Positions 42,301 to 57,300 of a DNA stretch of 64,000 nucleotides are shown here, piece after piece. The position numbers were made by a program, and so were the translations under genes. This DNA is from Balanoglossus misakiensis (lineage: Eukaryota > Hemichordata). Below the pieces are notes generated by a model that saw only the letters and a list, made by a program, of their open reading frames with translations, was not told the origin of the DNA and ran no database searches. Position 1 is the stretch's first letter. Each line of letters opens with the position of its first letter. The stretch covers positions 13,764,001 through 13,828,000 of the forward strand of contig CM082576.2 in the NCBI GenBank assembly GCA_040954595.2, written 5' to 3'.

Positions 42301-45300
42301 TGGTGATTTTACCATGTTGTCTTTTATATGACAGTCAGATTCACTCACTTGACAACTAGATTGTGTGATGGAGGCAACTATGCATAAAGAAAAATTCAAA
42401 CCATTTATAAGTATTATGGCATGTATCCATGTTAGAAACAGTTAGCAAAAGTACAAATTGTTCAAATTAAAGTCCACATGAAAATTACTAAATCCAGATT
42501 TAATAATATAATTGCAACTATACATAAAAACAAACAAATAAAAGACGTCTTTTCAATTTGTGGAAGAGGCTTATTTTGTGTCATTTTTCAGGCCCAACTT
42601 GTTGACAAAGAAGCTCAACTTGAAGCCATGAAAGCCAAACTGGCAGAGTTGAAGAAACTCAATCCAGATGCTGATTACCCTGAACTCGAAACTGCTGTAG
42701 CACAGCTGGAGAGGGAATTAGCAAATGCCAAAGAGGTAAGAATTGTCAGTTTTGTCTGTTTTCTGTTATATGTTCTTTTGTATTTCATGATTAAAGTTGA
42801 ATGAAGTGATGGTGTTTACCAGTATTATGCTTATTTTGTCTTTTCTGCATACTGTAAAAAGGGAAATGTTCGCGAACTACACAAGAGTAAAAAAAATGTG
42901 AAAATAAAAAGTCACATAAAAAATGTTCTTCAGAGATAACAATGCAGTGAAATACAAAAACACGAAAAATTAATTGTTGCGTAAAAGTTGCCGCTTAATG
43001 ATATCGCAAAAATTTCCTGTTGCGAAAATTTCCCATTTTACAGTATGTGCCATGCAGAAGTACATGTAGCAATGTTTTATACACATTGCCTTATGTGATA
43101 CTGTGTGCCAGTAAAAAAGGAAAAAATACTTCAGTCTGTGTTGCTTTTGGGATATGGACTTTGGTAACATTACCGCAATACTAGTATCTTACAGTTTACC
43201 GCAGACTGGTACATGTATCTGAGAAAAAATATCTGTGGAAACCAGTGTTTGATGTAAGTCATAAGTTATGGAGAACAGCAAAAATAATACCAAAACACAA
43301 CGTCTGATTTCAGCTTGCCAAGAGCCAAGAGACAGGCCTCCAAGAACTGATGCATCAGAAAACGGAGTTGTCAGATGTTGTAGAAGGTCTGCAAGGCTGG
43401 TTGGAAAGAACCGATGACAGACTCAGTGGTTGTGAAGACAACACTAAGCCAGATGGAAAGATAGTCAAACAACTCAAAGAATGCAGGGTGGGTGTATTTT
43501 TTACAAAAGTATGTTTCCAGGAATTGATGCGAATTTATAAATCATGCGCTTTGTTTGAATTTCATGTGGTTGCCTAGCTTCTGGGTTTTGATAGTAATTA
43601 TTGACATTTTTGGCTAGGGCTCTGTCATACATAATTTTCAGTTTCAATGAATTGTCATCGGTAACTGCAATACCTTTGAAAGAAATAAGTGTTGTGCAAA
43701 GGACCAATGCAAGAATGCTTCAGATTTCCATCAGTCATGAATTTGATGTATAAAATAAACCAAGGAAATCCTAGAATACAGGGTACACTGTTAGCCCAAT
43801 AATACTTCCAAGGATGCGGTACTAATAGAATACACAGTATATTATTTCAATGTATTACTAATTGACAACAAAACTTTGTTTTGATCGTAGAAAACCATTG
43901 ATGACATAAAGGCCCACCAGCCCAACATTGATGGCATTCAGAACAAACTACGGACCATGTCTGGAAAGTATCCCGCATCGGACCTCATCAAACTCCAAGA
44001 GGAGATTGCAGCTGTTGCTAGGAAACACAATGAACTCAAGCACAGAAGTGCAAAGGTAAGTTCAACTTTGATGAAATATAGTGAATGGTAAGTTGAGAAA
44101 TGTGTTGTTGTGGGATTTGACAAGCCGTTGAGCCATGTCATTTAAATGTTCAATGAAATAGCTCATAGCCCTAAAGTTGAGAAACTGAAATCTTCCCACA
44201 TAACATTATGAGTTGTAGAATTTATTTACAAATTTCAGTGTTATTTCTATGACACGTACTTTATTGAAAATAGAATTAAAAAAAATTCAGTGTCCAGATA
44301 TCATGATAATAATTATTTTATCTTGCTATTCTACCTCCACAGATCCAGGATTCGCTGGAGACCACTTTACAGCAGAGATACCAGGACGCAACTCAAGACT
44401 ACTCACAGTGGATCAAAGCAGCCAAGTCGTCTTTGAAGAGCTGTGCAGACACTGCGGGAGATCGAGCATTCATTGAAACTAAATTGGACAAATTGAATGT
44501 GAGAGCGTTACTGCAGTTTTTGTGATTGTGTCTTTCTTGCCAATTCTCGGTGTACAATGAAAAAACCCCACCTGGATTTGTATCAGGCCTAAATCCCTAC
44601 TGTGCTATTTTGAGTGCAGATGACTTCATCAATGACCCCTCTATCTGTGAATCATATATACAAATGTACATGTGAATATGATATTATACAATATGATATG
44701 ATACGATACGACATGACAGAAGAGTCTGATCGTACATTAACATAGCGTAGTAGCTACCACTGTTACTTAGAAAACCAATGATACATGTACCAGATTTGAA
44801 AAGCCAAGGTAATACAATAGAGCATTGGACATAGAATGATTCAGGTCACAAAATTTGTGCTAGAAATGTCATCGGAATGTTTAAGCCCATTCAGCCAGTT
44901 AGCATGTTAGTATCATCACTATATGCACCATTGACATCATTCATTTCAGGAACTGGACGATAACGTAGATGCAGGCAGGGCCAAGCTGAACAACCTGAAC
45001 TCCAAGGGTGAGCATCTGTGGCCAACCCTTCCCGATCACAAACAAGACACCATCAAACACGAACTGGCTGTGGTCAATCAGGAGTTCAACACGCTGACCT
45101 CTGACCTGCTGACGTGGCTCGATAAGCTGGAGGAGTGCGCTGAACTTTGTCAGCAGTTTGAGGAGGCCTTCGCCAAGCTCTCCAGTTGGTTGAAGTCCAT
45201 GGAGGAGAAAGTGAAGGCTCAGGCCGGGCCAAAGAGAGACCTTGGGCAGAAAGAAGACCAGCTGGAAGAATTCACGGTTTGTAACTATTAGTTCTACTTG

Positions 45301-48300
45301 TGAATGAAACAAAGCTTTTGATTGGCCAGTAGTCGAGACATCCATGATTTAAACCAACAAGGATGAGTCTTATATATTTGGTTGATTAATAAGCAAAACA
45401 ATTTTTTTTATCATTTTATCACTGAAACTTACAATAATTTATTTTCAAACTTTTTTCTTCAGAATTTGGACGATGACATCGAGAAACAATCAGAACTGGT
45501 AGAACTGGTGAAAGAAGGAGCAGACAGCTTGGCTGAAGTCAGTTCATCCAATGCCAAGGTTGTGAGCCAGGTTGCTCAAGTGACAAACAGCTATCATATT
45601 CTAGCCAACAAAGTCAAGGTAATTGTAATAAAAGCTTATTGGCACTAGTGGCACACTGAAAATATGTTCAGTATAGAACAAGTTTCTGGTTTTATTCCCA
45701 GAGTTTAGTACAGCAAGTCTCCGTTCATGAAAATCAAAAGTTTGGTCAGAAAATGTTCAAAAAACTGAAAACTTGTATCATTTGTTCATGATATCAACTT
45801 TAATATTTGTGAAATGAGAGCGAAAGTTTACCTTTATAGAAATGTTTACAGGAGAATTAATCTGTATCTTTATTCAGTTCCATTGAAGGATTCATAAATG
45901 AATGTCATCTAATATGTGTGAAAAACAAGGAGTATGAATAATGTTCATGTTTGTCATAGAAGTTTTTTGTAGATTTTTAGAAAATAACATGAAAGTTGCC
46001 CAACTCTCTTTTGTACAGGACATTTTGAAACAAGCAGATCAGAATGTCAGAGATCATCAGGATTATTTAGAAAGCACAGTGAATTTCACCGGCTGGATGC
46101 AAGATTTGAAAGAAGACTATGCCAACTGTGCTGAACCAACCGGTGATAGACAAGCTTGCCAAGCCAAACTGGACAAATTACAGGTACTTTATTCATTTAT
46201 ATTCTTGTAGATGTTGTAGGGAGACCTTGTTTGGTGTATAGTCCATAAAAGAAGGACTCACCACAATTGCATGTCAAAATTGTCGCCTCTATCACTCCAC
46301 CCATATTCATCATTACATTTCAAAGGACAGGGATTATCATTAGTTTTCTGATACTCTCCACTGGCATTAATAATCTATTTTGAATATTGTTGTATAAAAC
46401 ATGCTGTGGTTGTAAACTAAATGTATTACAGACTATATGTAATTGTATTGATGTGTTCATTGTAAGCTGGCAACAACTAAAAGGTTGTTCTCTGACAGAC
46501 ATTGTGATGAGTGTCTCACACCCAGAGCAATTAATCCGTGACCGTACACTGCACTGTTTTTCCTTTTTGCTAGAAGACCAATTTTCAGCAGAGTTGTACC
46601 TGCTGATCTTTTACAGCACAGGTTACATTGGCCATATTTTAGTTAATTCTGTATTTTTGAAATCATAGAAACATAAAATATGTACTTTTCTATTACCATA
46701 TGTGTCATGTGCATCTGGAAGTGTTTTGTGTTTAAAATGTTGGCTCTATTCAACTCCTAAAGTGATCATTCTTCATCTTACTGCAGGAACTGCTTTCTCT
46801 GAGAGATGAGGGACAAGCCAAACTGAACGACATTGTCAGCAAGGTTCACAAAGTCTTGCCGCACACTTCGCAAGACGGCCGAGACATCATCAAAGGGGAC
46901 CTGCAGGCCCTCAAGGAGGAATGGGAGAGTCTGGTCGCCAGCATGGGTGAATCCAGGGGTCGACTGGAAGCCAGCCTGCAGCAGTGGGGCTCGTACGAAG
47001 ACAGTTACAAGCAGATCCGCGAGTGGCTGGACGACATGGAAGGACAACTGCAGAGCGAGGTCGATTTGAAAGACGACTTGCATGGAAAGAAACTGCAGCT
47101 GGAAAAATTGAAGGTAATGATGCTGTTGTGATTGTTGCTAGGTTGCACTGGAATTACTTTGGTAGCTTTAATAAGGTATGCATATTTGATCTCCTAAAGG
47201 TATTCATAAAATCACAGTACTGTATCAGAGCTAGGGGTATAAGTGAGCCAATCTTAGCTATTAAAGCTTTACACAAAACATTTCAAACAGTAATTAAAGT
47301 GAAAATTCTAGATTTGATTCTGAAATTTTATAAATCTGTAATAATTTGGTAAATTTGCAATAGTCTCTGTGTTTTGTCTGTTTTTCAGTGCACCTTTACA
47401 TCCACAGTTCAGAGAAGAACGTATGAAACTGATTTTTGATCAACACATCTTTGTGTTATTTTCAGTCCTTACAGCAAGATCTTGTAGGTGATAAGCCAGT
47501 TGTGGACGCATTCATATCCAAAGCTCAGGAAATCCTGCAGAGTGGTCCAGGAGATGCGGCCATTGGTCGACAAGCCTCCGAAGTGGAGAACCGATACCAG
47601 AATTTGGCCACGAAGACAAAAGAGAGATTGGCCAAACAAGAACGTTACGTACAGGAGCACGAAGTCTACAGCAGTGCATTGCAGGACTTCACTGATTACA
47701 TGAAACTGACAAAGGACAGATTCGGCAGCTGCGCTGGGCTTTCCGGTGACAAGATTGTCATGGAAACCAAATTGCTGAAAGTACAGGTGTGTGTTAGAAC
47801 TGCGGGTTTTGTGTATTTTAGTAGAATTGTAAGAAGCGATTTTAGACCTGTTCAGAAAAAAAGAAATTTAACAGTGTGTTTGGAAATTAAGAAAATGAAA
47901 ATTCTTACCTGTAAATTGATGTTGTGCCTCCATATTGTGAATTTTTGATGTAAAAATATGTTTTATTATCACTCTTTAGCAATACTGTTGTATTTCAAAG
48001 AGATTAGGCTATGATTGCATAGAGTTGTCAAACCCAGATGTATCTGACATGAATCTCTGCATTTCCATTTTCTCACATTCACAGGAACTGTTATCCAAGC
48101 GACACCAGGGCCAGGGTAAACTCAACAACCTGACCGAGTGCGCAAGCGACGTCCTCCCTCACACTGCAGAAGGGGGCCAGGACCACATCAGAAATGAAAT
48201 CGATCGTCTGCAGAGAGAATGGGCCGACCTGATCGCTCAGATGCAGGACACACGGAGTCACCTGGACTCGTCTCTGGAACAGTGGAACAGCTTTGAGGAC

Positions 48301-51300
48301 AGGTATGATCAGCTGGCCAGGTGGGTCAGAGAGGCGGAGGAGATGCTGAGGTCAGCCACGGAGCTGCAGCCCGGTCTCGGGGAGAAGAAGGGCCAACTTG
48401 AAAGATTCAAGGTAATTTTGACTTCATCATCATGTGATGTATGATCTTATACCCAATATGTGACATACCTTCATCCATAAATAGCACCTTCATTTTTGAT
48501 TAGTATGGCCTCTTCAGATTTATCATAATTGTTAATGAATAGAAACTAGAGCATGTAGAAATGATCTGAATTGGCACAGACGATGGCGTACATGAAGCTA
48601 AGCTCAGAGGTAAAAATGGAAATTTGGAAAAAGTAGGAATTTTATTGCTCAGGAAGTGAAGTGAACAAACCAGTGTTACTCGGGAGAGGGAAAAAATTTT
48701 AATCTTTGTTATAATGGTGTGATAGATATGGGAACAGACATTTGTCGATACTTGAGAAATAAAAACTTACGAATTTTTACAAAATTATATATTACCTGAA
48801 TATTACAGGCCCTTGAACAAGACATCACAGCTCATGAACCAAAACTGGAAACTGTCAGCCAAGAAGCTCAGCAGATAGTAGAAAGCAATGCATCAGACAT
48901 CTCAGTGGGTTCACAGGCGTCTCATCTTCTATCAAGATATGAAGGACTGAAAATGAACTCACAGGTCAGTATACAAGAAACTTTTTGTAATAGGGTTCAT
49001 TTATTTCAGACAAAACATGAGGCCAGTGCCACAAAAAGGAAACAATTGTAGTTGCTGTGGTGTTATACACAAATTTTCATCGGCAAGGTTTGTATCTCAC
49101 AGTCCCCTCAGTGGACAGAAAAATGCAATCAAGCAGTATATTCTTATGAAAAATATGATTGATGTTTATTCTTTAAATCCCAAAATTACACTTTGTATTA
49201 CAGTTACTGAAAAGAATTTTGGTCACATAACAATCGTGTTTGTCACACAATTGTTCTAACCAATCATTGAAGACTAAGCGACACTGATGTTGAACTTCCA
49301 CAAAAAAATAACATTTTTGTTTTTCACAGGACACACTAAAGAGGTTAGACAGTCACATTGCTGATCACCAGCAGTTCATTGATTCCGTGAAGGAGTTCGG
49401 TGAATGGTTGGACAATGCTGAACGCACCCTGCAGGGCTGCTCCATTGTCTCTGGTGACAGGGCCGATCTGGAGAAAAAGATTGAAACGATCAAGGTGAGT
49501 TTATGTCGGCAGGTGGCAGAAAGATGCCTACAAAACAGAAGTAGGGAATTGAACTCTATAGTATGATGTGAAAAATACAAAAAAATATTCACTTTAGTCA
49601 GCTATATTAATTCTTCAATCAAAAGTATAATTTCTTGTGCAGCTGTGATGTTTTAACAATGTCCACAGCCAACTTTATTTCTTTTTAGTTTTAGCTTTCC
49701 TATAATGGCGTAAATTTCTCTAAATTAAGTGGATAACTGTCAGTGTACTATATGTTAATTCACAAACAAATTATTTCTTACTCTAAAACAGCAAAATTCA
49801 TGATGTGTCTGTTTTGCCTTCAGGATCTTCAGTCCAACAGACCTCAGGGACAGGCGTTACTGAACCAGACAGTGGACACCGTTCACAAGATCCTTCCTCA
49901 CACTGCGCCGGCCGGAAGGGACCACGCGAAGCAACAACTTCAAGAAGCCAAGGAGAAATGGGAGAAGTTCCTGAGTGACTTGAGCGAGGCCAAAGGAAAC
50001 TTGGAGACTTCCCTGGTGCAGTGGAACAGCTATGAAGATAACTATGCGCAGTTCTTGAAGTGGTTGGAAGAAACGGAGAACGAACTGACCCCGGATGCCA
50101 TATCGAAGTTGTATCCCGATTTGAATGGGAAGAAAGAACACCTGGAAAAATACAAGGTGAGGTTTTTGACAGTATCAGAAAGCCACAACATGCTAGACAT
50201 ATTGAAGTTAAAAAAATATTCTACTTCAGATATATAGTTGCTTCAAAATATTATGATATTATAGTATCATATATGCATGTTACATGCATAGTTCTATTTC
50301 ATACAGTGTAAAATCTAGTTTAGAAAATGTTTGTACTGTTCACTCTCTATCCAACCACGGAAATGGTTTTATTAATAATCCAACATGTAGAACTTTGTCT
50401 CTGATATATTTATATTTCAAGTGGAATCCATAAAATAAAGGGTGGTTGTGAGGAGTTGATGTATCATGCTGTATGCCAGTGAAGTGCCAATAGTTGCTCA
50501 ACATCCAATATTTTCATTTTGAGGGCTCAAGTAATTACATTTTGTGATAAACTTTAATCCCAATTTTTCTAAGTAATGATTAGACTGAATATTGTCCCAT
50601 TGTAATCTGTATTTCACTACAATATGCATCATGAATTGGCAAACAGGCTAAATAATAAATGTTCAATATTTCATAGCTACAATGATGTACATACATGTAT
50701 GTGTAAAGCTAATTCAGCAGATATTGAGGGCTGTTGACAGATTTCACAGAAGATCAAACACCTGGCCCTAGCAAACCTTCTGTACTTGGCAGTCACTCAA
50801 ACATGACAAATATTTGAAGAAATGGAAAGCAAACAATGTTGTTTTCCCTGGGTCCTCCTAACACTTGTTGCAATGTACCAGGTGTACATGTATCTTGGTT
50901 GTGTCAACCAAATTACTGTTACCAAGGCTGGTAACACGTGGAATGAAAATGTCCGTAGAAGTATGTCTTGCTGACAATTGTTGCTTTTCATGGGTTGCAT
51001 AAGAATTCCAGAAATAGCACGCACCAAAATAGATAAGGAAACCAAAAATGTACAATTGTCCGAACATTTGATTCTATTCTAAGATATATTGATATAGTTT
51101 TTAATCTAACTGAAGTATTTTATTTTTCGATTTAAATAACTTCTTTGTATGATGCTGTGGCCAAAATAATTTGTGTGTGTGTATTTTTGATTGTCAACAA
51201 TGACCTGAAGATTAAAGTTGAAATGAATGAATTTTGTGCTTTTATGATTATTTTAGGCGATTCAGCAGGACCTTGTAGCTCACCAGAGTATTGCTGATGC

Positions 51301-54300
51301 AGTCACACAGAAAGCTCAGAACATTCTAGAAACTAACGTCGGCAAGATAAACATTGCACAACAGATTTCTGATTTGTCAAGGAGGTACCAGACTGCGTCT
51401 TTGACTGCTAAGGTAAGACTTGTTTTTCAACACACGTCATGCATGGTAGTATCAATTTGCATATGAATGGTCTATCTGCATAGCGGGATTTTCATTGGGT
51501 GGCGGGCGAGGGGTGAACTTTGGTCCAATTATTGATTACTTCAAATTGGAGTTTAAAGCGCGCAGGAATAATTGGTCAAGTGTGTAGTGTGACCTCTGAC
51601 ACGTAGACTGTGAGACATGGTGAGCTAGTGTGTCCCCCCGACGCGAGGCGAGGCATAAAGACATGCCCAAGAAGAAAAAGCCCCTGAGGAAAAGGCTAGG
51701 ATTTTTTCGGGCATTCACAAAGTGTTGTTCGTCCGCTTCGGCCGACTTGCAGGATGTGGTAGCGGACACGGAGAAGAATGTGCAGGAGCACCTGGTGTAC
51801 GTGGAATCCAAGCAGGACTTCTGCGACTGGCTACAGGGCGCCAAGCAGAAACTCACCAGCTGTTCGGAACCGACGGGGACTAAAACTGCGAGTGAAGAGA
51901 GCATCCGTAAACTGGAGGTAAGGTTACTCCCCCTCCCCCTCCCCCTCTCCACATCAACCAACCAAGCAAACCCCATCACATTTCAAGTGAAGTGTAAACC
52001 AGAAGGTTAATCCTAGATCAGATTTGTATTTTATTGCATTTAACTCAGAAACTAAACACCCAGTCATGCACTGCTGCGTCATTCAAAAATGATAACAGTC
52101 CAGTTACTGCAGTTACCAAGACAGTTAATTATCAAAAACCAAACAGTTACCTTCACAACCTCCCGTAAAACAAATAAATACAGGCATGATCGGACCTTTT
52201 CACCTGCTATAGACATTTGGGTTGAGTCCAAATTGCGAGGTGTCTGCCAAATCACCTGTTTATATCCCTCTATTGTGTTGTTTACAAGTTACTGATTAGG
52301 AACCTCCTGCTGAGAAAAAACTATTTACAGTATGACGTTGATTTATTCTAGGGCTGTGTCGTCACCAACAGGCATGTTCGTTTCATTGTAGGGGAAATTT
52401 ATAACATACGTACTACTAGACATGACGTGCATATAAGATAGCTCATCTGGGCACATAAACAAAGGAATTTTGCATGTTATTTGAAGTGGTTTCATATTTC
52501 AGTGTGTACTGATGACAAAATTTAGTTTGTTTATTGATAATGATTATGATAATGGTGCCTCTTGATTCTTCAGACGTAAAGTTGACTATTAAGGAATATA
52601 AAAAATGACAATGCCTTTCTTTAAGAACCCTATAAAATTATACGACAGTGGGATTTTATTTGAACAGAACACTTAAAACAAAAAGTTGATAAAAATTACC
52701 TGCGTGTCTCCAGGTTTCCTGTAGTTGATTTCAAGTTAGTTGTAACGTAAAATTAATGTTGACATCACACTCTGCTAAGAGGGTTCTTTAACTTGTTGGG
52801 TAAATAAAGGTGCTGTGTGCTGGCTGGTTCGAAACTAGCTCTGAACAACTTTGCAATGTTTACGACCCATGGATTTAACCGTAAACACTCTTTAAAAGGT
52901 CAATAAATAGGTCAATTGTCATAAAGGACTTGAAATGTGCAAGATTGCATGCATGACTCTGGGGTATTAACTACATGTGAGAACTGTGCTTCATTTTCGA
53001 TATCACCATATATGGTAAATGCACTAGGGTAGTGCACTTATCTGTTTTTCTAAAATGGTAGTTTCTTTAAAACTAAAAGCTAACTTTGAACAAAGTAAAA
53101 AAGTGCAGGTATTAACAATCCAAAGCAACGACTAAGTTATGAATTAGTTTTGTATAATATTTACTCATTCTTGATTACATGCCAAAGACTTAATTTATGA
53201 TATCTTTCTTAGTACAGAAAACATGTTTAGGTGGTGTGAAAGTATGTTGTGATTTTCAGTATTAGATGAAATTAAAAAATATTTTGATCAGCAGTGAGCA
53301 GAAGTTATACTTTCCTTGTTTGTGTATTCACATCAATAAAAATGAATTTTCTGTAATCTAGTCAGATTTTCAACTCTGATGTTTTTCCCCCGACTCAAAC
53401 AGGAGCTACTGACATCCAAGCAGTACGGCCAGAGCAAACTGAACTTGGTGCTGGAGTCGGGAGATCACGTGTTGCCCAGGACCGCTCCGGAAGGCAGAAG
53501 CGTCATCAAGGACGAAATGAAGGAACTGAAGGCGGAATGGGAAAAGCTGATGGCGGAGATCGTGGCGAGCAAGGCCAAGCAAGAGACGTCCCTGCAACAG
53601 CTGACCAAATTCCAGTACAGTTTCGATCAGATGTTGAAGTGGCTGAGCGAAGTTGAAGATCAGCTGAAAGCGGCGTCAGAACTCCAGCCGGGCTTCCAAG
53701 AGAAAAAGGCTCACTTAGACAAATACAAGGTAGTAGCCTTTCGTGTGAAAATGAAACCTTTTTCCAGTCTATTCCTCTAAAAAGCAAACAGAGACAAAAA
53801 AGCAGTAAAAACAGAGAAAAGATGTATCCTTTGAATGAAATTATTATTTCATCATAAACTATAAGTAATTTCAGATATTCTTCTCACAGTACATGTAGCT
53901 GAATATAATCAAAAATCGTTGTTAATTCAAAATGTTAAGAACACTAAAATATTAACACTACTCATGGAATGCTCAAGTGCATTTTAGAAATGACCAACAA
54001 ATAAAGCGCTTTCACATCACACACTTCGGTAGTTGATGTGGTTACACCATGGAATTCTTCACAATCATAGTAGCATTATTTTAACTGTAAATATTAAGTG
54101 ATTATTTCTTATTCTCACATATTCCTAGAAATATGTAACAATGACATGGAAAAATTTGAGAAAAGACCATACCAATGGCAATTTTTTTCAGGAGTGTCTT
54201 GTGGTTGTTTGTTTCAGGTTTTGAAAGACAGCATTGCTGCTCACAAGAATACATTGGATCACATCAACCAGAAGGCGCAAGAGATCGCACAGTCCTCGTC

Positions 54301-57300
54301 CGAGGAAGTCAGCTTTGGAAGTGATGTGGCCAAGATGACGTCCCAGTACGAATCAGCAGTCATCAGAACTGAAGTAAGTTGTGAAATAGGTATTAAAAGT
54401 ACTTGGTTTAGTATAGTAACTAAAATATTGTAGTTTTAAAAAGAATCAACTTAAGTACACCATCAACTTTTAATTTACTTTGCCAAAGGTAGCCTAATGT
54501 TCAGTAGATCTCCATTTAGGATGTCAATCATGACAAAATGATATTATTAGAATGACAGGTAAATATGTTCCACCCAAGTATAATAAAATGTGGTTGCTTA
54601 AGGTGTGCTTGTATTTGGTCCGTGATAGATCTGTTTGTTATTCTGTTCTGATCCTCAAGAAGGATGTCAAAATTCAGTACTTTGATTGAATTTCTTGAGC
54701 CATTTTACTAAAAGAGACAGTATTGTATCTGAAACTTGTAGGCTGTGCTATAATAGAAAAAGACAGTGTAACATATACATACAATGCAGAATAAAAATAC
54801 TGACAAAAATGGTCAAAAACTATTATTACTGTCCCCTGAAATTTGAAGTTGTCTTTAAATTAGAAAAAAAATCTGTACTGTTGTACCTGGCAATACCTAT
54901 GACCTTCATGGTGCAATCACAATAAATGTAACACCACTCTGTTGAATGTGATATCGCTAAGATTCAAAATTCTTTCAGAGTTCATATAAACATAAATGTA
55001 TAAGGTCGATATCATTAGTACCACCATGTCTGACAATCCAATATTAAAGTCAGGGACAATCTAATCACCATCTGTATCTATACTCTCAAATCAACATCAA
55101 GTGTTTGTCTTTGCTGTCCACTTTGTTGACATTGGTTTCATTTTTATCTGAACTAAGTTTGTTCAATGGACTCAAAGGTGCAAATAATGATCCATAGTGG
55201 AACTTTTAATATTACTGTGGCCTTCATAAACTTGATATCAGTCTAGCATCTTTTGTCAAAGTTAATAAATGAATGAGGTAAAATAACTATCCATTGCAGT
55301 ACTGTGTTGAAGAAATTCTTAAATTTTTGTAAGTAGATGTACATCTCGTGTCTTGTTTTGATGATTGTGTTATTGCTGTGCAAAGAAGCATAACAGTCTT
55401 GTGTCTTGTTTTCACTTAGGCGTTACAATGCATGACTTGTCTCTACATGAATAGATGCATATATACATCAACAACTGCTGAGCATAATATTAATCGCTTC
55501 ATTGCTATCACCATATTTTCTAAACTCCATTTTTGACTATTTTTGTTACTTTTAAAGACCATGTTTGTGAAACACATTGTTTAGGCTGTTAAGTTTTGTT
55601 TCTTATAAAACTATCAAATAAATTAATATCTTTGCTTAATTTAAAAGAAAAACTGAATCTGTCATTTTATGACAACCCTGAAGCCCCTGCACGTAAAATA
55701 CAACTTTAAATAAAAACTATCATTGATTTTCAATTAATCATGAGAAATTCTATTTTATGCCTGCCATGCCAGGTCAAAGGGCTGTTTCACCTTTTGTTGG
55801 TCAAGACAACAAGTCAACATCGACACTGTGACAAGATTTAAGTAGCCTTTACCCCCCCCCCCTCCACTTTTCCATTTTTAAATATAAAAAATTGACTAAA
55901 ACAGGAGATAATTCTATGTGAACTTTCTTTAGGCTCTGATTGATTTTTGATGCAAATTTTTTGGAATTGTTCCAGTAATGAAAAGACATAGTTTTCGAAG
56001 GTAATTTCATTGGTGCACTGTCTTGTGTTAAATGGTTTATGGCGGTTAGCCTCTGTGTTTAATTAGCCTTGTTTGCACCAAAGAAAAGTATATTTGATTA
56101 CGACGTGATGACAATGCTGTGTAAAAGCTGATTTGTTTGATTTCACTGAAGAAGCAAAAAGTCAATAAAACTGTTCCAAGGTGAAGTGAACCCGTCAGTG
56201 GACTTTTAAAGCAATCTTGTAGTTTTCTGAAATCTTTTTGAAGATACACCATAGAATTAGATGGGTGACATTTGGGAGGAGTGGGTTGCGTGCAGAGATC
56301 CATCTGTCAGTGTTTTGTTTACTAAAAATATGTGTATCTATGTTTATTATTTGGCCAATAAGACAAGAAATTATCACACTTTACATGCATGTCAGACTCA
56401 CCTGAAATGTTTATCACAATCTTCAGAGAGATCTAATCCCCTCAGGCATTATTTCCTCTAGATCGTGGGACATGTTTACGTCGGCAATCCCTGCACCACC
56501 TGTCAAATATCGATGAGGTCAACAGAATTTCATATGGAAAGTCACTGCAAATTCCCCTCCTTCAAAATCCCTTCCTAGAATTGAAGGAAAAGGCACAGTC
56601 CTCTTATATATAGAGGCTTCCTGGATGAAATACTGACCTCAGATCAGATCCGATTATATACCCAGATTTGGTTAACACCAAGTCATGGTTGGGTAATACA
56701 TCTGGAGGCATCGATCTATTGTTGTACAGTATACACAAAACACAATAGACAAGAACGGAGTTGACCCAATGTCACACACACTGTAATAAGTTATGTTTGA
56801 CTCAAAGAATAAGTTATTATATTGTGGAAAAAGGGACGATGTCTGTCTTAGAAGGAAGTTTTTTTTTTTAGCAAGACAATAGTATTGCGGTTTGCGTGGT
56901 ATTTGAATATGTTAATAGGCCATACTTTTCAGCTGTTTCTGTTGTCATGTTATACATGTTGTAATTTATACAGTCACTTTACAGTAAAGTGTGCGGTTTT
57001 AAATTTTGTTGAATGTGTGTGTGGGTGATAAGAGGACAAACAGACAGGTGTTCCCGGACTCTTTGCGGTCATGTATACTCCTATCTAATCAGTTATTTGG
57101 GGAACACCTTTCTAATTCATACATGTAGGAAGTGATACATGGCGACCATGCCTTGCAACGCTAGAGTGGGATAGCTCTCGCGGTGGTTGTAGTAGCTAGG
57201 AGTCGATGGCTGTACCGGTGTGTGGGTGTCGGGCATGATATCTGTACGAGGGGGGTATAATTGGGATCATGTTTGTAATGTTATGGGTGCTCTATCTCGC

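Larger units (their letters stand above)
29541..44949 (+). other. Remaining introns of the irregular rod region
   Basis: Introns between exons 13 and A1 not listed individually are 187-670 bp, with GT-AG ends, AT-rich, and without supported genes. They hold the MITE copies entered separately. The intron before A1 (44499-44949) has a short ATACG/ATATG tract at 44688-44716. The intron between exons 29 and 30 (41301-41921) shows nothing recognisable. Confidence 0.65.

Noticed and set aside
52820-52850. GGTTCGAAACT resembling a tRNA T-loop
   Set aside because: No acceptor stem or anticodon arm could be built around it.
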